DNA of 64,000 bases from Nitrospinaceae bacterium (GTDB lineage: Bacteria > Nitrospinota > Nitrospinia > Nitrospinales > VA-1). The position numbers and the translations under genes were made by a program. Positions 7,359 to 15,698 of the stretch are shown piece after piece (the stretch's first letter is position 1; every line of letters starts with the position of its first letter). The notes under the pieces were generated by a model, which was not told the DNA's origin, made no database searches, and saw only the letters and a program-made list of their open reading frames with translations. The stretch spans positions 124,001-188,000 of the forward strand of contig JAJDAY010000010.1 of NCBI GenBank assembly GCA_029261655.1, written 5' to 3'.

Positions 7359-10349
7359 TCAGGGAACATGAACCGTTTCCCACGTCGCATTCGGATTGTA
7401 CCGATGAAATTCAAAACTTTTGGGATCCAGGGCCACAAGATTAAGCCATTGATTATGAAACAACTGTTGCAGGATCGAGTGTTTTTGGATGATAGATGAG
7501 ATCACACTCGGCGTCTGTTCGATCATAGCCAAGAGTCGCATCGGTTCATGATAGTGAATGTCCCCGTTATTGACTGTTTGCAAGGGGAAACCCATTTGCA
7601 AATCACTTTGGGTTCCGAGCATCATCCCGACACCCCCAACGACATTGTGTAACACCTTGCTCCCGCTTCCATACGCCCAGGGATCAACTGCAGAAAAATA
7701 ATAACCCGTATTAATCCACTCGCCGACAATTAAGGGCGCGGTCATGATTTTTTCGAGGATAGCGCCCTGAGGATCCGCAACAGGATCATAAGAATGCAGA
7801 AAAGCCCGACCGCCTAAATCCAATCCTTTGGTTAGTGTTCGTCTTCCAATGAGAAACGAGCAATTGCCCGCCAACCCCCATTCCGGTCGAGGATTTGCCC
7901 AATCGCAACTGCGTTCGTCTACATGCGTAAAAGCCTGCGCTGGAGAAATTTCATTGGGAGCGCCGGGAATGCGATGGCATCGCTCAAGAGCCTGCTTCGC
8001 ACCCGCTTTTTCGAGATCCTTGTTCAACGCCTGCAAATCTTCTTTATGCGAATCAGGCAATTCCTCGAGATCATAAAACCCGACCCGATCCGTCGTCGTG
8101 TTATGTTTCCCCGGAAGGAACCAGGTGTCATCGGGAATCGGCAAACCGTTTTCCTTGAGAATGCGACGAACATCCGGTTCATTCGCCATGGCGGCAAAAA
8201 CCCGCGCATTTGCATCGCCCGGTTTTCCCCCGCAGGCCCCGCAATCCAAGGCCCCGTAATAGGGATTGTTGTCCGTCTCACTCCCATGGCCACAGAGGCA
8301 CACCAGGCGCGCAAAATTTTGGGTGAGCCCCATAGTGCGCAAACCATTTTCGATAAATGTCGCGCGTTCCGAAAGAGAAAATCCTAGAGAAAGCCCGTCA
8401 GGAATCCCATCCGCATGCACTTCTCCGACCCTTAGATTTTGCGGATCCGATGGCGTGGTCATAGAGATCCGGGTTGGAACCCGATGCGTTAACCCACTCT
8501 GGATAGTCGAGGTCATTGCACGAAATATTTTTTGGAACAAGGTCTTGCCCACCAACCCCAGACTGAAAAAGAACCCCAATACATCAATCACCATCATCGA
8601 CCCAATAGGATGATGCTTCAGGTCGTGAAAAAGATGGCGTCCCAGTAGGTTCCAGCGAGTCCCGGAAGAATAATTTTCCAACGCCGCTCCTTCTCCCGAC
8701 CGGGGTGTTTCCGTCACCGCATGGTCAGGAGTCAATAACACCGGGCACAAAGAGAAACGTTGATCACAATCGAAAGCTTGATGACTGATTGAAATGCCAA
8801 AAAAACCTGCAAACCCAAACGTTTCATAGGAACCCTGGGCTTCAATCTGGCGACGAAATGATTCAGAACGCACGTCTATACAGAAGACCAGTTGTGCCTG
8901 GGGACGAGTTTCCAATTCGGGCGCCGTTCCGTGATGGGCCGAAATACTTCTCAGCATCTTTTCTCGAAAGGAATCTTCGTAAGCCTCAATCCATATCCGT
9001 CCATGCTGATCCGCAGGAAAATGATCTAACCATTGCAATAACATCCGGGCATCTGAAAGCGAGAGACCGTGAACCTCTCCTGGAGATAACTCAAGAAACT
9101 GTCCCAAATGGAATAATCGCCAGACATGTCGACAAATCATTTGTTGGGTTGGGTCCCCGGATGGCCCTCCATGTCCCATTCGTTGGCAGTATTCCTCGGG
9201 CCGATCCTTCCAATAGGCAGTCAGGCTGGAAACCGTGCCATCGATTCCCCATTCTTGCTGGCATTTAATGTGGGTCAACTCCACTTCATAGAATAAACGC
9301 ACCGCCAGATATTGAGTGGTGTCAATGGGATGTTTGTGTTGCGCATGGTAGGTTGGGTGTTCCTCAAGCCACCGTATGTATCGCGTCCAGCCTGGCAATG
9401 ATGACAGTTGCCTGGAGAGATAATCTTGCCATTGCTCCTCAGGAATTTCGAGTTGGCGCAAGCTGGAAAGGATCGCGTCCTCTGGTGCTTCAGGAAGGCT
9501 ATGGACCTTTTGGGCGAAATCTGTAATTCCGATCAGCTTCCCCGAAAAATCTTTCTCGGCCAGGTTCCGCCATGCTGGGTAGAAACCTTTTTCCCGGCCA
9601 GGCATTTCCCATCCGGCCAATCCTTCATCAGAGAACGCCGTCACCCATTTGATGAGTTGATTGTTGATTTGGTCGACCACGCCACCCTCAGTCAAACCAT
9701 CCACCCAATCGCTGAGGGTCCTTTCGGGCGGCAAGGAAATGGGTGCAGGTGTTTGCGAATCCTCAGATATTTGCGATGAAGCTTGAAGATCAGGAAGCCC
9801 AAAGGTGGTTAACAAACTCACCCATAAATTCGTCAGGTAGGCCTCTTCCGGATTCTCCCGAAACGGTTCGTATTCTTTGACGGCTTGTTTGATTTGTTTT
9901 TGGGATTCCTGGGGAAGATCCTGCCGAAAGTGTTTTGTCGCTCCGCCCCCGCTCAACTCCCATTCCAGGAGGGGTAGCGGCAATTCCTCGAAACCAAAAA
10001 GGATGTTTAATTGCCAAATATCTTTTTGGGTGACCTTTCGATTTCCGACTTCAACAGGAGCTTGCCCATCCGGGCGAGGCCCCACCCTGGTAAAAGCGCG
10101 CTCAAGACTTTCTTTGGTAATACGGCCATTTCGGTAAAATTGACGATATTCCTCATTCGCGAGATACCCGTTGCCACCCAGGAGATCCTTGCCTTTTCGA
10201 ACCGCCTGATCAAACGGCAGATGCTCCAATCCATGAAGGGGATTCTGCGCGACCATGGTCCGCATGGGCCAAAACGGTGCTATTGGCTCACTTGCATTCA
10301 GTACAATTTGCCGAACCTGATCGCGATCTTCCGGGGAAAGGAGCTTCAC
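7359..10349 (-). CDS. dabA: DabA-type inorganic carbon transporter subunit (DUF2309)
   Basis: 996 residues, within the large range of the family. DabA is a zinc-dependent, carbonic-anhydrase-like protein that works with a NuoL-family membrane partner (DabB) to accumulate bicarbonate energised by ion motive force. The predicted zinc ligands are present: C490 and D492 in VFCIDVRSE, H688 in LCLCGHGSE, and C703 in DCGACGGKPGDANAR. The N-terminal APFWPMRTMVAQNPLHG element is also typical. The start is a GTG at 10349 with no clear Shine-Dalgarno sequence; the next Met (residue 29) would remove part of the conserved N-terminus. No dabB of ordinary type is adjacent. The NuoL-like, MrpD and NuoM-like subunits downstream are the candidate partners (inference). 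Confidence 0.93.
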   Translation of the reverse strand: MKLLSPEDRDQVRQIVLNASEPIAPFWPMRTMVAQNPLHGLEHLPFDQAVRKGKDLLGGNGYLANEEYRQFYRNGRITKESLERAFTRVGPRPDGQAPVEVGNRKVTQKDIWQLNILFGFEELPLPLLEWELSGGGATKHFRQDLPQESQKQIKQAVKEYEPFRENPEEAYLTNLWVSLLTTFGLPDLQASSQISEDSQTPAPISLPPERTLSDWVDGLTEGGVVDQINNQLIKWVTAFSDEGLAGWEMPGREKGFYPAWRNLAEKDFSGKLIGITDFAQKVHSLPEAPEDAILSSLRQLEIPEEQWQDYLSRQLSSLPGWTRYIRWLEEHPTYHAQHKHPIDTTQYLAVRLFYEVELTHIKCQQEWGIDGTVSSLTAYWKDRPEEYCQRMGHGGPSGDPTQQMICRHVWRLFHLGQFLELSPGEVHGLSLSDARMLLQWLDHFPADQHGRIWIEAYEDSFREKMLRSISAHHGTAPELETRPQAQLVFCIDVRSESFRRQIEAQGSYETFGFAGFFGISISHQAFDCDQRFSLCPVLLTPDHAVTETPRSGEGAALENYSSGTRWNLLGRHLFHDLKHHPIGSMMVIDVLGFFFSLGLVGKTLFQKIFRAMTSTIQSGLTHRVPTRISMTTPSDPQNLRVGEVHADGIPDGLSLGFSLSERATFIENGLRTMGLTQNFARLVCLCGHGSETDNNPYYGALDCGACGGKPGDANARVFAAMANEPDVRRILKENGLPIPDDTWFLPGKHNTTTDRVGFYDLEELPDSHKEDLQALNKDLEKAGAKQALERCHRIPGAPNEISPAQAFTHVDERSCDWANPRPEWGLAGNCSFLIGRRTLTKGLDLGGRAFLHSYDPVADPQGAILEKIMTAPLIVGEWINTGYYFSAVDPWAYGSGSKVLHNVVGGVGMMLGTQSDLQMGFPLQTVNNGDIHYHEPMRLLAMIEQTPSVISSIIQKHSILQQLFHNQWLNLVALDPKSFEFHRYNPNATWETVHVP

Positions 10350-11410
10350 TGAAATAGTACCCGTATAAAATGACTTATTCCTGTTTCAGAAACAAAAAAA
10401 CAACCGCTTCACCACATCTCAAATGAAATGGTTAGTAACGCGGTTGGCTTGTGCTCAGGCTGACCTCACAAACTGAACGAGCCAAACAACCGATAGCCTA
10501 TGTCAAAAGTCAAACTCAAGCCTGGAATGTCTATTCCGTTCTGTTTGAAATAAAAAGAAAACAGAAGTCTAGTCTTGATATGAAAAAAAAACAATCGCTT
10601 TTAACATTTTTTCAAGAATTCCCGGCAGGTCAGCGGAGGAAGATCGAACCCCTGACCTCTTGAATGCCCTTTTAGTGGGCTAAATTTGCCCATTGTAGCC
10701 GAACAAATTTTTGACGACTTTTAAACCATTATAAATAAAACGGTTCGGCGTCTTTTGAGCCACACTCTTTTTCTTTCCTTTTCAGAGCGCTTTCCCATAT
10801 TTTCCGGTATTTTCCCTTCAATTCTGAGAATGTTGGCTACAGTGGGGTGGGGAATTTAAGTGACTGACCAAATTCTTAATAATTTCTTCTCTGACCTGTC
10901 CAACCAATTGGCTCAAGTTTTGGAGTGCCGATCATAAACTGGGTTTTCTCTGGTAAAAAATTTTATTTTATTGTCGAAATGTCGCACATCTTTTTAACTT
11001 CCTATGTTAATCCTCAGTTTGGAATGGACTCTATTAGATCCTTTTATTAAATGAACCTTGAGAAAATAATCCGCCAATGGACTGCACAGCAAACCGCGGC
11101 ATGACCTGAGTCACTTTTTCGTTTCAATCAGTGGCATTCAGAAGTTGTTGGCAATTAGAGGGATAGAACTTGTCGCTCTGCATGACTTCACCTACCAATC
11201 CCTTGTCCAGAAAACAGTGATACAATTGAGAACTTTAGAGGGGGCGAGAATTTTTTTCCAGTATCCTCTTCACGTGGGATTTCCAGTCCTGCGGCCGATT
11301 AACTTATAAAAGAGGTGAATCCTGAGTTTGGATAGAAATCAGCTCTGTAATGTGCCGGGAATAGAAATCGACGGGGCATCCTGTTGTAGCTTGAGAACTC
11401 AGAAAAGCAT
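10350..11410. other. 1-kb non-coding stretch between dabA and the CorC-like gene
   Basis: No coding frame with a plausible start and ribosome site was found. It contains the ACCCGTAT core at 10359-10366 and a decayed tRNA-Ala 3-prime half near 10631-10690. The rest is AT-rich, with no obvious repeat or insertion sequence. It must hold the divergent promoters of dabA and the gene at 11411, but no clear -35/-10 pair could be assigned. Confidence 0.6.
10631..10690 (-). pseudogene. Decayed tRNA-Ala(GGC)-like 3-prime half
   Basis: On the minus strand, about 26 nt (10668-10643) read GGCATTCAAGAGGTCAGGGG then TTCGAT, which as I recall is the anticodon 3-prime stem, variable loop and T-arm of bacterial tRNA-Ala(GGC). 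The T-arm can still form (AGGGG / TTCCT with two G-U pairs). The anticodon 5-prime stem is mispaired, U33 is replaced by G, and no D-arm, matching acceptor strand or CCA is present. It is therefore not a working tRNA. It may be an integration scar or a duplicated fragment. Confidence 0.55.
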
Positions 11411-12697
11411 ATGGACGTAATTACTAATTTTTTTATTCTGGTTGTACTTGTGATGCTCTCCGGATTTTTTTCAGGTGCCGAGACCGCCTTGATTTCCCTG
11501 CGTCCGGCACAAATCCGGAATATGGTGAACGCGGGGCGAAAAGGTGCTGGCCTGGTCGAGCGCATCAAAGCCAACCCGCAGAAATTGTTAATCACAATCT
11601 TGATTGGAAACAACGTGGTCAATATTGGAACCTCCGTACTGGCCACGGTGATGGCTACGGAACTGCTCGGTGGCGGGGTGATACCCTTGGTGACGGGTGT
11701 CCTGACTTTAGTCATTCTGATATTCGGAGAAATCATTCCTAAAACCTTTTGTTACAAAAACGCGGAAACTTTTTCCCTGATCGCGGCGCTCCCTATTTTT
11801 GTTCTGGAAAAAATTCTCTTTCCACTGATCTGGCTCATGGGAAAATTGATCACCTGGATTAACAGAGTATTTGGTATCGAGCACCAAAAGGAAAATGCAG
11901 TTCTGGAAGAAGAGTTGCGGACGATGGTGGATTTGGGTGCAGAAGAGGGGGCCTTGGAAATTTCCGACGCGGAGATGATCGACCGTGCTATGGAATTCGG
12001 GGACACCCTGGTCCAACAAGTGATGACCCCACGAGCCCAAATCTGTGGTATCGAGGAAAATCACACCATCCGGGAAACTCTGGAGACCATGATCAACCAG
12101 GGTCTGCATTCCCGGTTGCCGGTCTACCGCAAAACCCTGGACAACCCTGTGGGCGTGACTACGATACGTGAAATAATCCGGCTGTATATCGCCCCAAATA
12201 CAATTGACAGACAATTGAAGGACTTAAAACTTTCCCCTCCGATAGTGGTCCCAGTCACACAGTCGATCAAAAAACTTTATGAGGAACTCAGGGTTAAAAG
12301 AACGCACCTGGCTTTGGCGTTGGATGAGCACGGTACTGTGGTGGGTCTCATCACCATGGAAGATATCGTGGAAGAGGTCATGGGTGAAATCCAGGACGAA
12401 ACCGATTCGGAGGAATTACAGCGTATCGTCCGGCAAGGAGAAAACTCTTGGTCTGCCAGCGGAAATGTGGAACTACAGGAATTTGAGAAAACTACTGGAA
12501 TCTGGCTGGGTGAGGAAGGGGTTGAAAAAATGGAAGCGGAGAAAAGAAAATCACTCAGTTTGTTATTTTTGGAAAAACATCAAAGAATACCTAAGCTGGG
12601 GAAAACGGTTTTAATTAACAATTGTAGCCTGGTTGTGGAAAGTATTGATCGCCATAAGATCAATAGAATCCGAGTAGGTTGTCAGATCAAAAGTTAA
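11411..12697 (+). CDS. CNNM/CorC-type membrane protein with CBS domains
   Basis: 428 residues. An N-terminal DUF21 (CNNM) transmembrane domain (residues 1-180) has LSGFFSGAETALISL and IFGEIIPKTFCY. It is followed by a CBS pair (about 200-325; VMTPRAQICGIEEN, then ALDEHGTVVGLITMEDIVEE) and a C-terminal CorC/HlyC domain (about 340-420). The family is linked to Mg2+/divalent cation export and is often misnamed hemolysin. It stands alone: the 281 nt after it hold two hairpins before the efflux operon. No strong ribosome site precedes ATG 11411, but the domain begins right there, which supports the start. Confidence 0.92.
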   Translation: MDVITNFFILVVLVMLSGFFSGAETALISLRPAQIRNMVNAGRKGAGLVERIKANPQKLLITILIGNNVVNIGTSVLATVMATELLGGGVIPLVTGVLTLVILIFGEIIPKTFCYKNAETFSLIAALPIFVLEKILFPLIWLMGKLITWINRVFGIEHQKENAVLEEELRTMVDLGAEEGALEISDAEMIDRAMEFGDTLVQQVMTPRAQICGIEENHTIRETLETMINQGLHSRLPVYRKTLDNPVGVTTIREIIRLYIAPNTIDRQLKDLKLSPPIVVPVTQSIKKLYEELRVKRTHLALALDEHGTVVGLITMEDIVEEVMGEIQDETDSEELQRIVRQGENSWSASGNVELQEFEKTTGIWLGEEGVEKMEAEKRKSLSLLFLEKHQRIPKLGKTVLINNCSLVVESIDRHKINRIRVGCQIKS

Positions 12698-12840
12698 CTC
12701 CTTCCATGGGGTTCCCATCAGCGAACCCCGCTCACCCGATCTTATAACTATAGGAAAACTTCACGAAATCTTTTTCGATATATTGAATATCACTCATGGG
12801 ACCCTCTTCAGTTACGAATTATTTTATCCGATTTTTAACT

Positions 12841-12869
12841 CTGACTGAAAACCGGTGGTTTTCAGTCAG
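12841..12869. promoter_or_regulatory. Perfect 13-bp inverted repeat upstream of the RND efflux operon
   Basis: CTGACTGAAAACC and GGTTTTCAGTCAG flank a 3-nt centre, so the whole element is almost fully palindromic. It is 109 nt before the efflux lipoprotein ATG at 12979 and is not followed by a T-run on either strand, which argues against a simple terminator. It could be a repressor operator or a leader hairpin. A weaker GGGGTTC/GAACCCC hairpin lies at about 12709-12730, just after the CorC-like gene. Confidence 0.55.
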
Positions 12870-12978
12870 CAGGGCGAATGGGAATAAAATCAACCGTTAC
12901 TATTGATTGTTTGCTTGAAACAGTTAAAATGTGCAGACCATTCACGTACAAATTATTTTCCTGGGTATTGATATTATT

Positions 12979-14496
12979 ATGAGCTTGCGCTTGTCTTTAG
13001 TTGCGGGATTGTTTGCTGTTTTTCTTGCAGGGTGCGCAACGGTTGGGCCGGACTATGTCCCCCCGGAAAACAAGGTCCCGGAAACCTTCAACTCTTCATC
13101 AGGGGACGGTGAGAATGCAAAATCGATCCCTCCTCAAACGGAAGATACAGACGACGGACAAAAGCTAAAGGATCCCATCAAACAGGTGACCCCCGAAATG
13201 CTGGCCGACTGGTGGAATACCCTGGAAGATCCTTTATTGACCCAGCTGGTCGAACGCGCCGTAAAGGGCAACCTTGATCTCAAGCTTGCGCAATCCCGAT
13301 TGCGGGAGGAACGCGCCCGGCGAGGCATCGCCCGGGCCGACCGCTTTCCCACAATCAATGCCGATGGTTCCGTCACCCGGCAGAAAACCAGCAGGGAAAC
13401 AAATACCGGCAAGGAATCCGATCTTTTCTCCACAGGGTTCGATGCCAGTTGGGAAGTCGATTTATTCGGGGGCATCCGGCGTTCCGTCGAGTCGGCGGAT
13501 GCGTCCCTGGAAGCTAGGCGGGAAGAATTAAACGACACGCTCGTCAGTCTGGTTGCGGAAGTTGCCTTGAACTATGTCGAGATTCGTTCCTTTCAGGCCC
13601 GGTTGGAGGCCGCTGAAAAGAGCCGGAAATCTCAGGAAGATTCCCTGCAAATCGTGCAAGACCGGTTGGACTCCGGCCTGACAACGACTTTATCCCTGGA
13701 ACAGGCGAAATATAACCTGGAAAGCACCAAGGCGGAAATCCCCACCTTGCTGACGGGTATCGAGCAGGGCAAAAACGGTCTTGCCGTTCTTCTGGGCGAA
13801 TTTCCGGGGTCCTTGAAAAAAGAGCTTGAGGAATATAAAAAAACTCCCGTCACCCCTGTTGAGGTGGCCGTTGGAGTCCCTGCAAATCTATTACGCCGAA
13901 GACCCGATGTCCGGCAAAGAGAGCGGGAGTTAGCGGCCCAAACCGCGCTCGTGGGTGTGGCCACGGCCGACCTTTACCCCAAGCTGACTTTGTTTGGTTC
14001 GATCGGTCTCGAATCGCTTTCAGCGGCCAGCTTGTTCACAGGGCCTGCGGCGGCTTTTCAGATTGGGCCTCAAATTACCTGGAATGTTTTTGACGCCGGT
14101 CGTATCCGGCAAAATATAAAAGTAGAGGGCGAGCGTCAGGAGCAGGCGCTGATCCAATATGAGTCATCCGTATTGACAGCGGTGAATGATGTGGAAAATG
14201 CTTTGATCGATTATGCGGATGAACAGGTTCGCAGGCAATCCCTGCTGAAATCCACACAGTCAGCCGAGCGGGCCGCTAACCTGGCCCGTGAGTTGTACAC
14301 TGCGGGATTGTCAGACTTTATTGGCGTGCTGGATGCGGAGAGAGCCCTGTTTACTTTTCAGGATCAACTGGCATCCAGTGAAGGCCAGGTCACATCCAAC
14401 TTGATCCGCCTTTTTAAAGCGCTGGGTGGTGGATGGAAACCTCTCATGGTGGATGCCCCGCAAGAGGTTCCAAAATCATTGACCCTACAACAATAA
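12979..14496 (+). CDS. Outer-membrane efflux lipoprotein (TolC/NodT/OprM family)
   Basis: About 505 residues from ATG 12979. The peptide MSLRLSLVAGLFAVFLAGC has a clear lipobox (LAGC), so the protein is a predicted outer-membrane lipoprotein; a GTG 16 codons earlier would hide the signal. Two outer-membrane efflux repeats follow, with typical motifs ADWWNTLEDPLL, WEVDLFGGIRR and LLRRRPDVRQRERELA. It supplies the outer-membrane duct of a tripartite pump. Its TAA stop overlaps the ATG of the adaptor gene by one base (TAATG). An asparagine/acid-rich stretch of about 40 residues precedes the first repeat. Confidence 0.93.
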   Translation: MSLRLSLVAGLFAVFLAGCATVGPDYVPPENKVPETFNSSSGDGENAKSIPPQTEDTDDGQKLKDPIKQVTPEMLADWWNTLEDPLLTQLVERAVKGNLDLKLAQSRLREERARRGIARADRFPTINADGSVTRQKTSRETNTGKESDLFSTGFDASWEVDLFGGIRRSVESADASLEARREELNDTLVSLVAEVALNYVEIRSFQARLEAAEKSRKSQEDSLQIVQDRLDSGLTTTLSLEQAKYNLESTKAEIPTLLTGIEQGKNGLAVLLGEFPGSLKKELEEYKKTPVTPVEVAVGVPANLLRRRPDVRQRERELAAQTALVGVATADLYPKLTLFGSIGLESLSAASLFTGPAAAFQIGPQITWNVFDAGRIRQNIKVEGERQEQALIQYESSVLTAVNDVENALIDYADEQVRRQSLLKSTQSAERAANLARELYTAGLSDFIGVLDAERALFTFQDQLASSEGQVTSNLIRLFKALGGGWKPLMVDAPQEVPKSLTLQQ

Positions 14497-15695
14497 TGAG
14501 GAACACGGACTTGATAAGACCAAAACTTCTAAATTTCTGTCTTGGAGTTTCGTTGCTGGCCCTGGTCACCGGTTGCCAGGGCAAAGAAAGTAGCGCCGCT
14601 AATCAACCGCAACGACCCGCCCCTGCAGTAACGGTGGCTCCGGTAGTTAAAGAAGAAGTCACTAAAACTTACGAACTGGTGGGCCGCACGAAAGCTAAAA
14701 AAACGGTCAACCTGGTGGCGCGTGTGCAGGGCTATTTAGAAAAGCGAAATTTCAAAGAAGGAGAAAACGTTAATAAGGGAGATCTTTTATTTGTGATCGA
14801 ACAAGCTCCTTATCTGATCGAAGTCAAAGCGGCAGAGGCCGGTGTTGCCGAGGCCAAAGCCACCCTGCAAAATGCGGAAACCTATTTGAATCGATTAAAA
14901 AAAGTTCGTAAAGGAGGGGTGTCACAAACAGATCTCGATAAAGCAAAGAGCGACCATCTTAGAGCACAGGCCCAGGTGAAGAATGCGCAGGCAAACCTGG
15001 ATCAGGCCAAATTGAACCTGAGCTATACCGAGGTTCATTCTCCCCTCGATGGCCGTATCGGGCGTGTTTCTGTCAGCACGGGTAATCTGGTCTCTCCAGA
15101 CTCGGGAACGCTGGCGACGATCGTGCAAATGGACCCCATCTATGTTCTTTTTACGGTCAGTGAAGCTAATGTTCTCACGGAGTTTCAAAGCCAGATCAAA
15201 AAGGGAAAAGCAACTACTTTCATTCCAAGGGTTCAATTATCGAATGGGACCATGTATCCCCACGACGGGACTGAAAATTTTGTCAGCCACATTGTGGATG
15301 AAAAAACGGGGACCATCACGATTCGAGCGGTTTTCCCCAACCCCAGTTCCTACGTAGTCCCTGGCAATGCGAATGTCTCGCATAGCAGGCAACTACTCAT
15401 GCCGGGACAATTTGTTAAGGTTCTGGTCAGGCGGGATGATGTGGCCGCCGAACTTCTGGTTCACCAGGCCGCCATTCAGGAAGACCAGGGTGGAAAGTAT
15501 GTTCTCGTCGTTGACGCGGAAAAGCGGGTGCAAAAACGCTCCGTTAAAGTGGGAGAAAAGGTTGGCATCAATTGGGTCATTAAGGAAGGTCTGGAAGTCG
15601 GAGAGTTGGTAATTTCGGAAGGAATTCAAAAAGTTCGCCCCGGCATCACCGTGCAAACCACCATGCCGGCGACTTCTAAACCGGTCGAGAACTGA
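14496..15695 (+). CDS. RND periplasmic adaptor (membrane fusion protein)
   Basis: About 399 residues from ATG 14496, giving the lipoprotein signal LGVSLLALVTGC with the lipobox cysteine. The chain then shows the adaptor order: lipoyl half (VNLVARVQGYLEKRNFKEG), a long alpha-helical hairpin rich in Ala, Lys and Gln (about 105-175), the second lipoyl half (YTEVHSPLDGRIGRVSVSTG), a beta-barrel domain and a membrane-proximal domain. It links the inner-membrane pump to the outer duct. It is coupled to both neighbours (1-nt overlap upstream, 3-nt gap downstream). It resembles the AcrA/MexA class. Confidence 0.93.
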   Translation: MRNTDLIRPKLLNFCLGVSLLALVTGCQGKESSAANQPQRPAPAVTVAPVVKEEVTKTYELVGRTKAKKTVNLVARVQGYLEKRNFKEGENVNKGDLLFVIEQAPYLIEVKAAEAGVAEAKATLQNAETYLNRLKKVRKGGVSQTDLDKAKSDHLRAQAQVKNAQANLDQAKLNLSYTEVHSPLDGRIGRVSVSTGNLVSPDSGTLATIVQMDPIYVLFTVSEANVLTEFQSQIKKGKATTFIPRVQLSNGTMYPHDGTENFVSHIVDEKTGTITIRAVFPNPSSYVVPGNANVSHSRQLLMPGQFVKVLVRRDDVAAELLVHQAAIQEDQGGKYVLVVDAEKRVQKRSVKVGEKVGINWVIKEGLEVGELVISEGIQKVRPGITVQTTMPATSKPVEN

Positions 15696-15698
15696 CAT

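Noticed and set aside
10451-10663. A 70-codon open frame upstream of dabA
   Set aside because: Starts from an alternative codon without a ribosome site, runs through A-rich sequence and into the tRNA remnant on the other strand.
12931-12978. GTG at 12931 as the start of the efflux lipoprotein
   Set aside because: It would put 16 residues ahead of a well-formed lipoprotein signal peptide; ATG 12979 gives a normal signal and lipobox.
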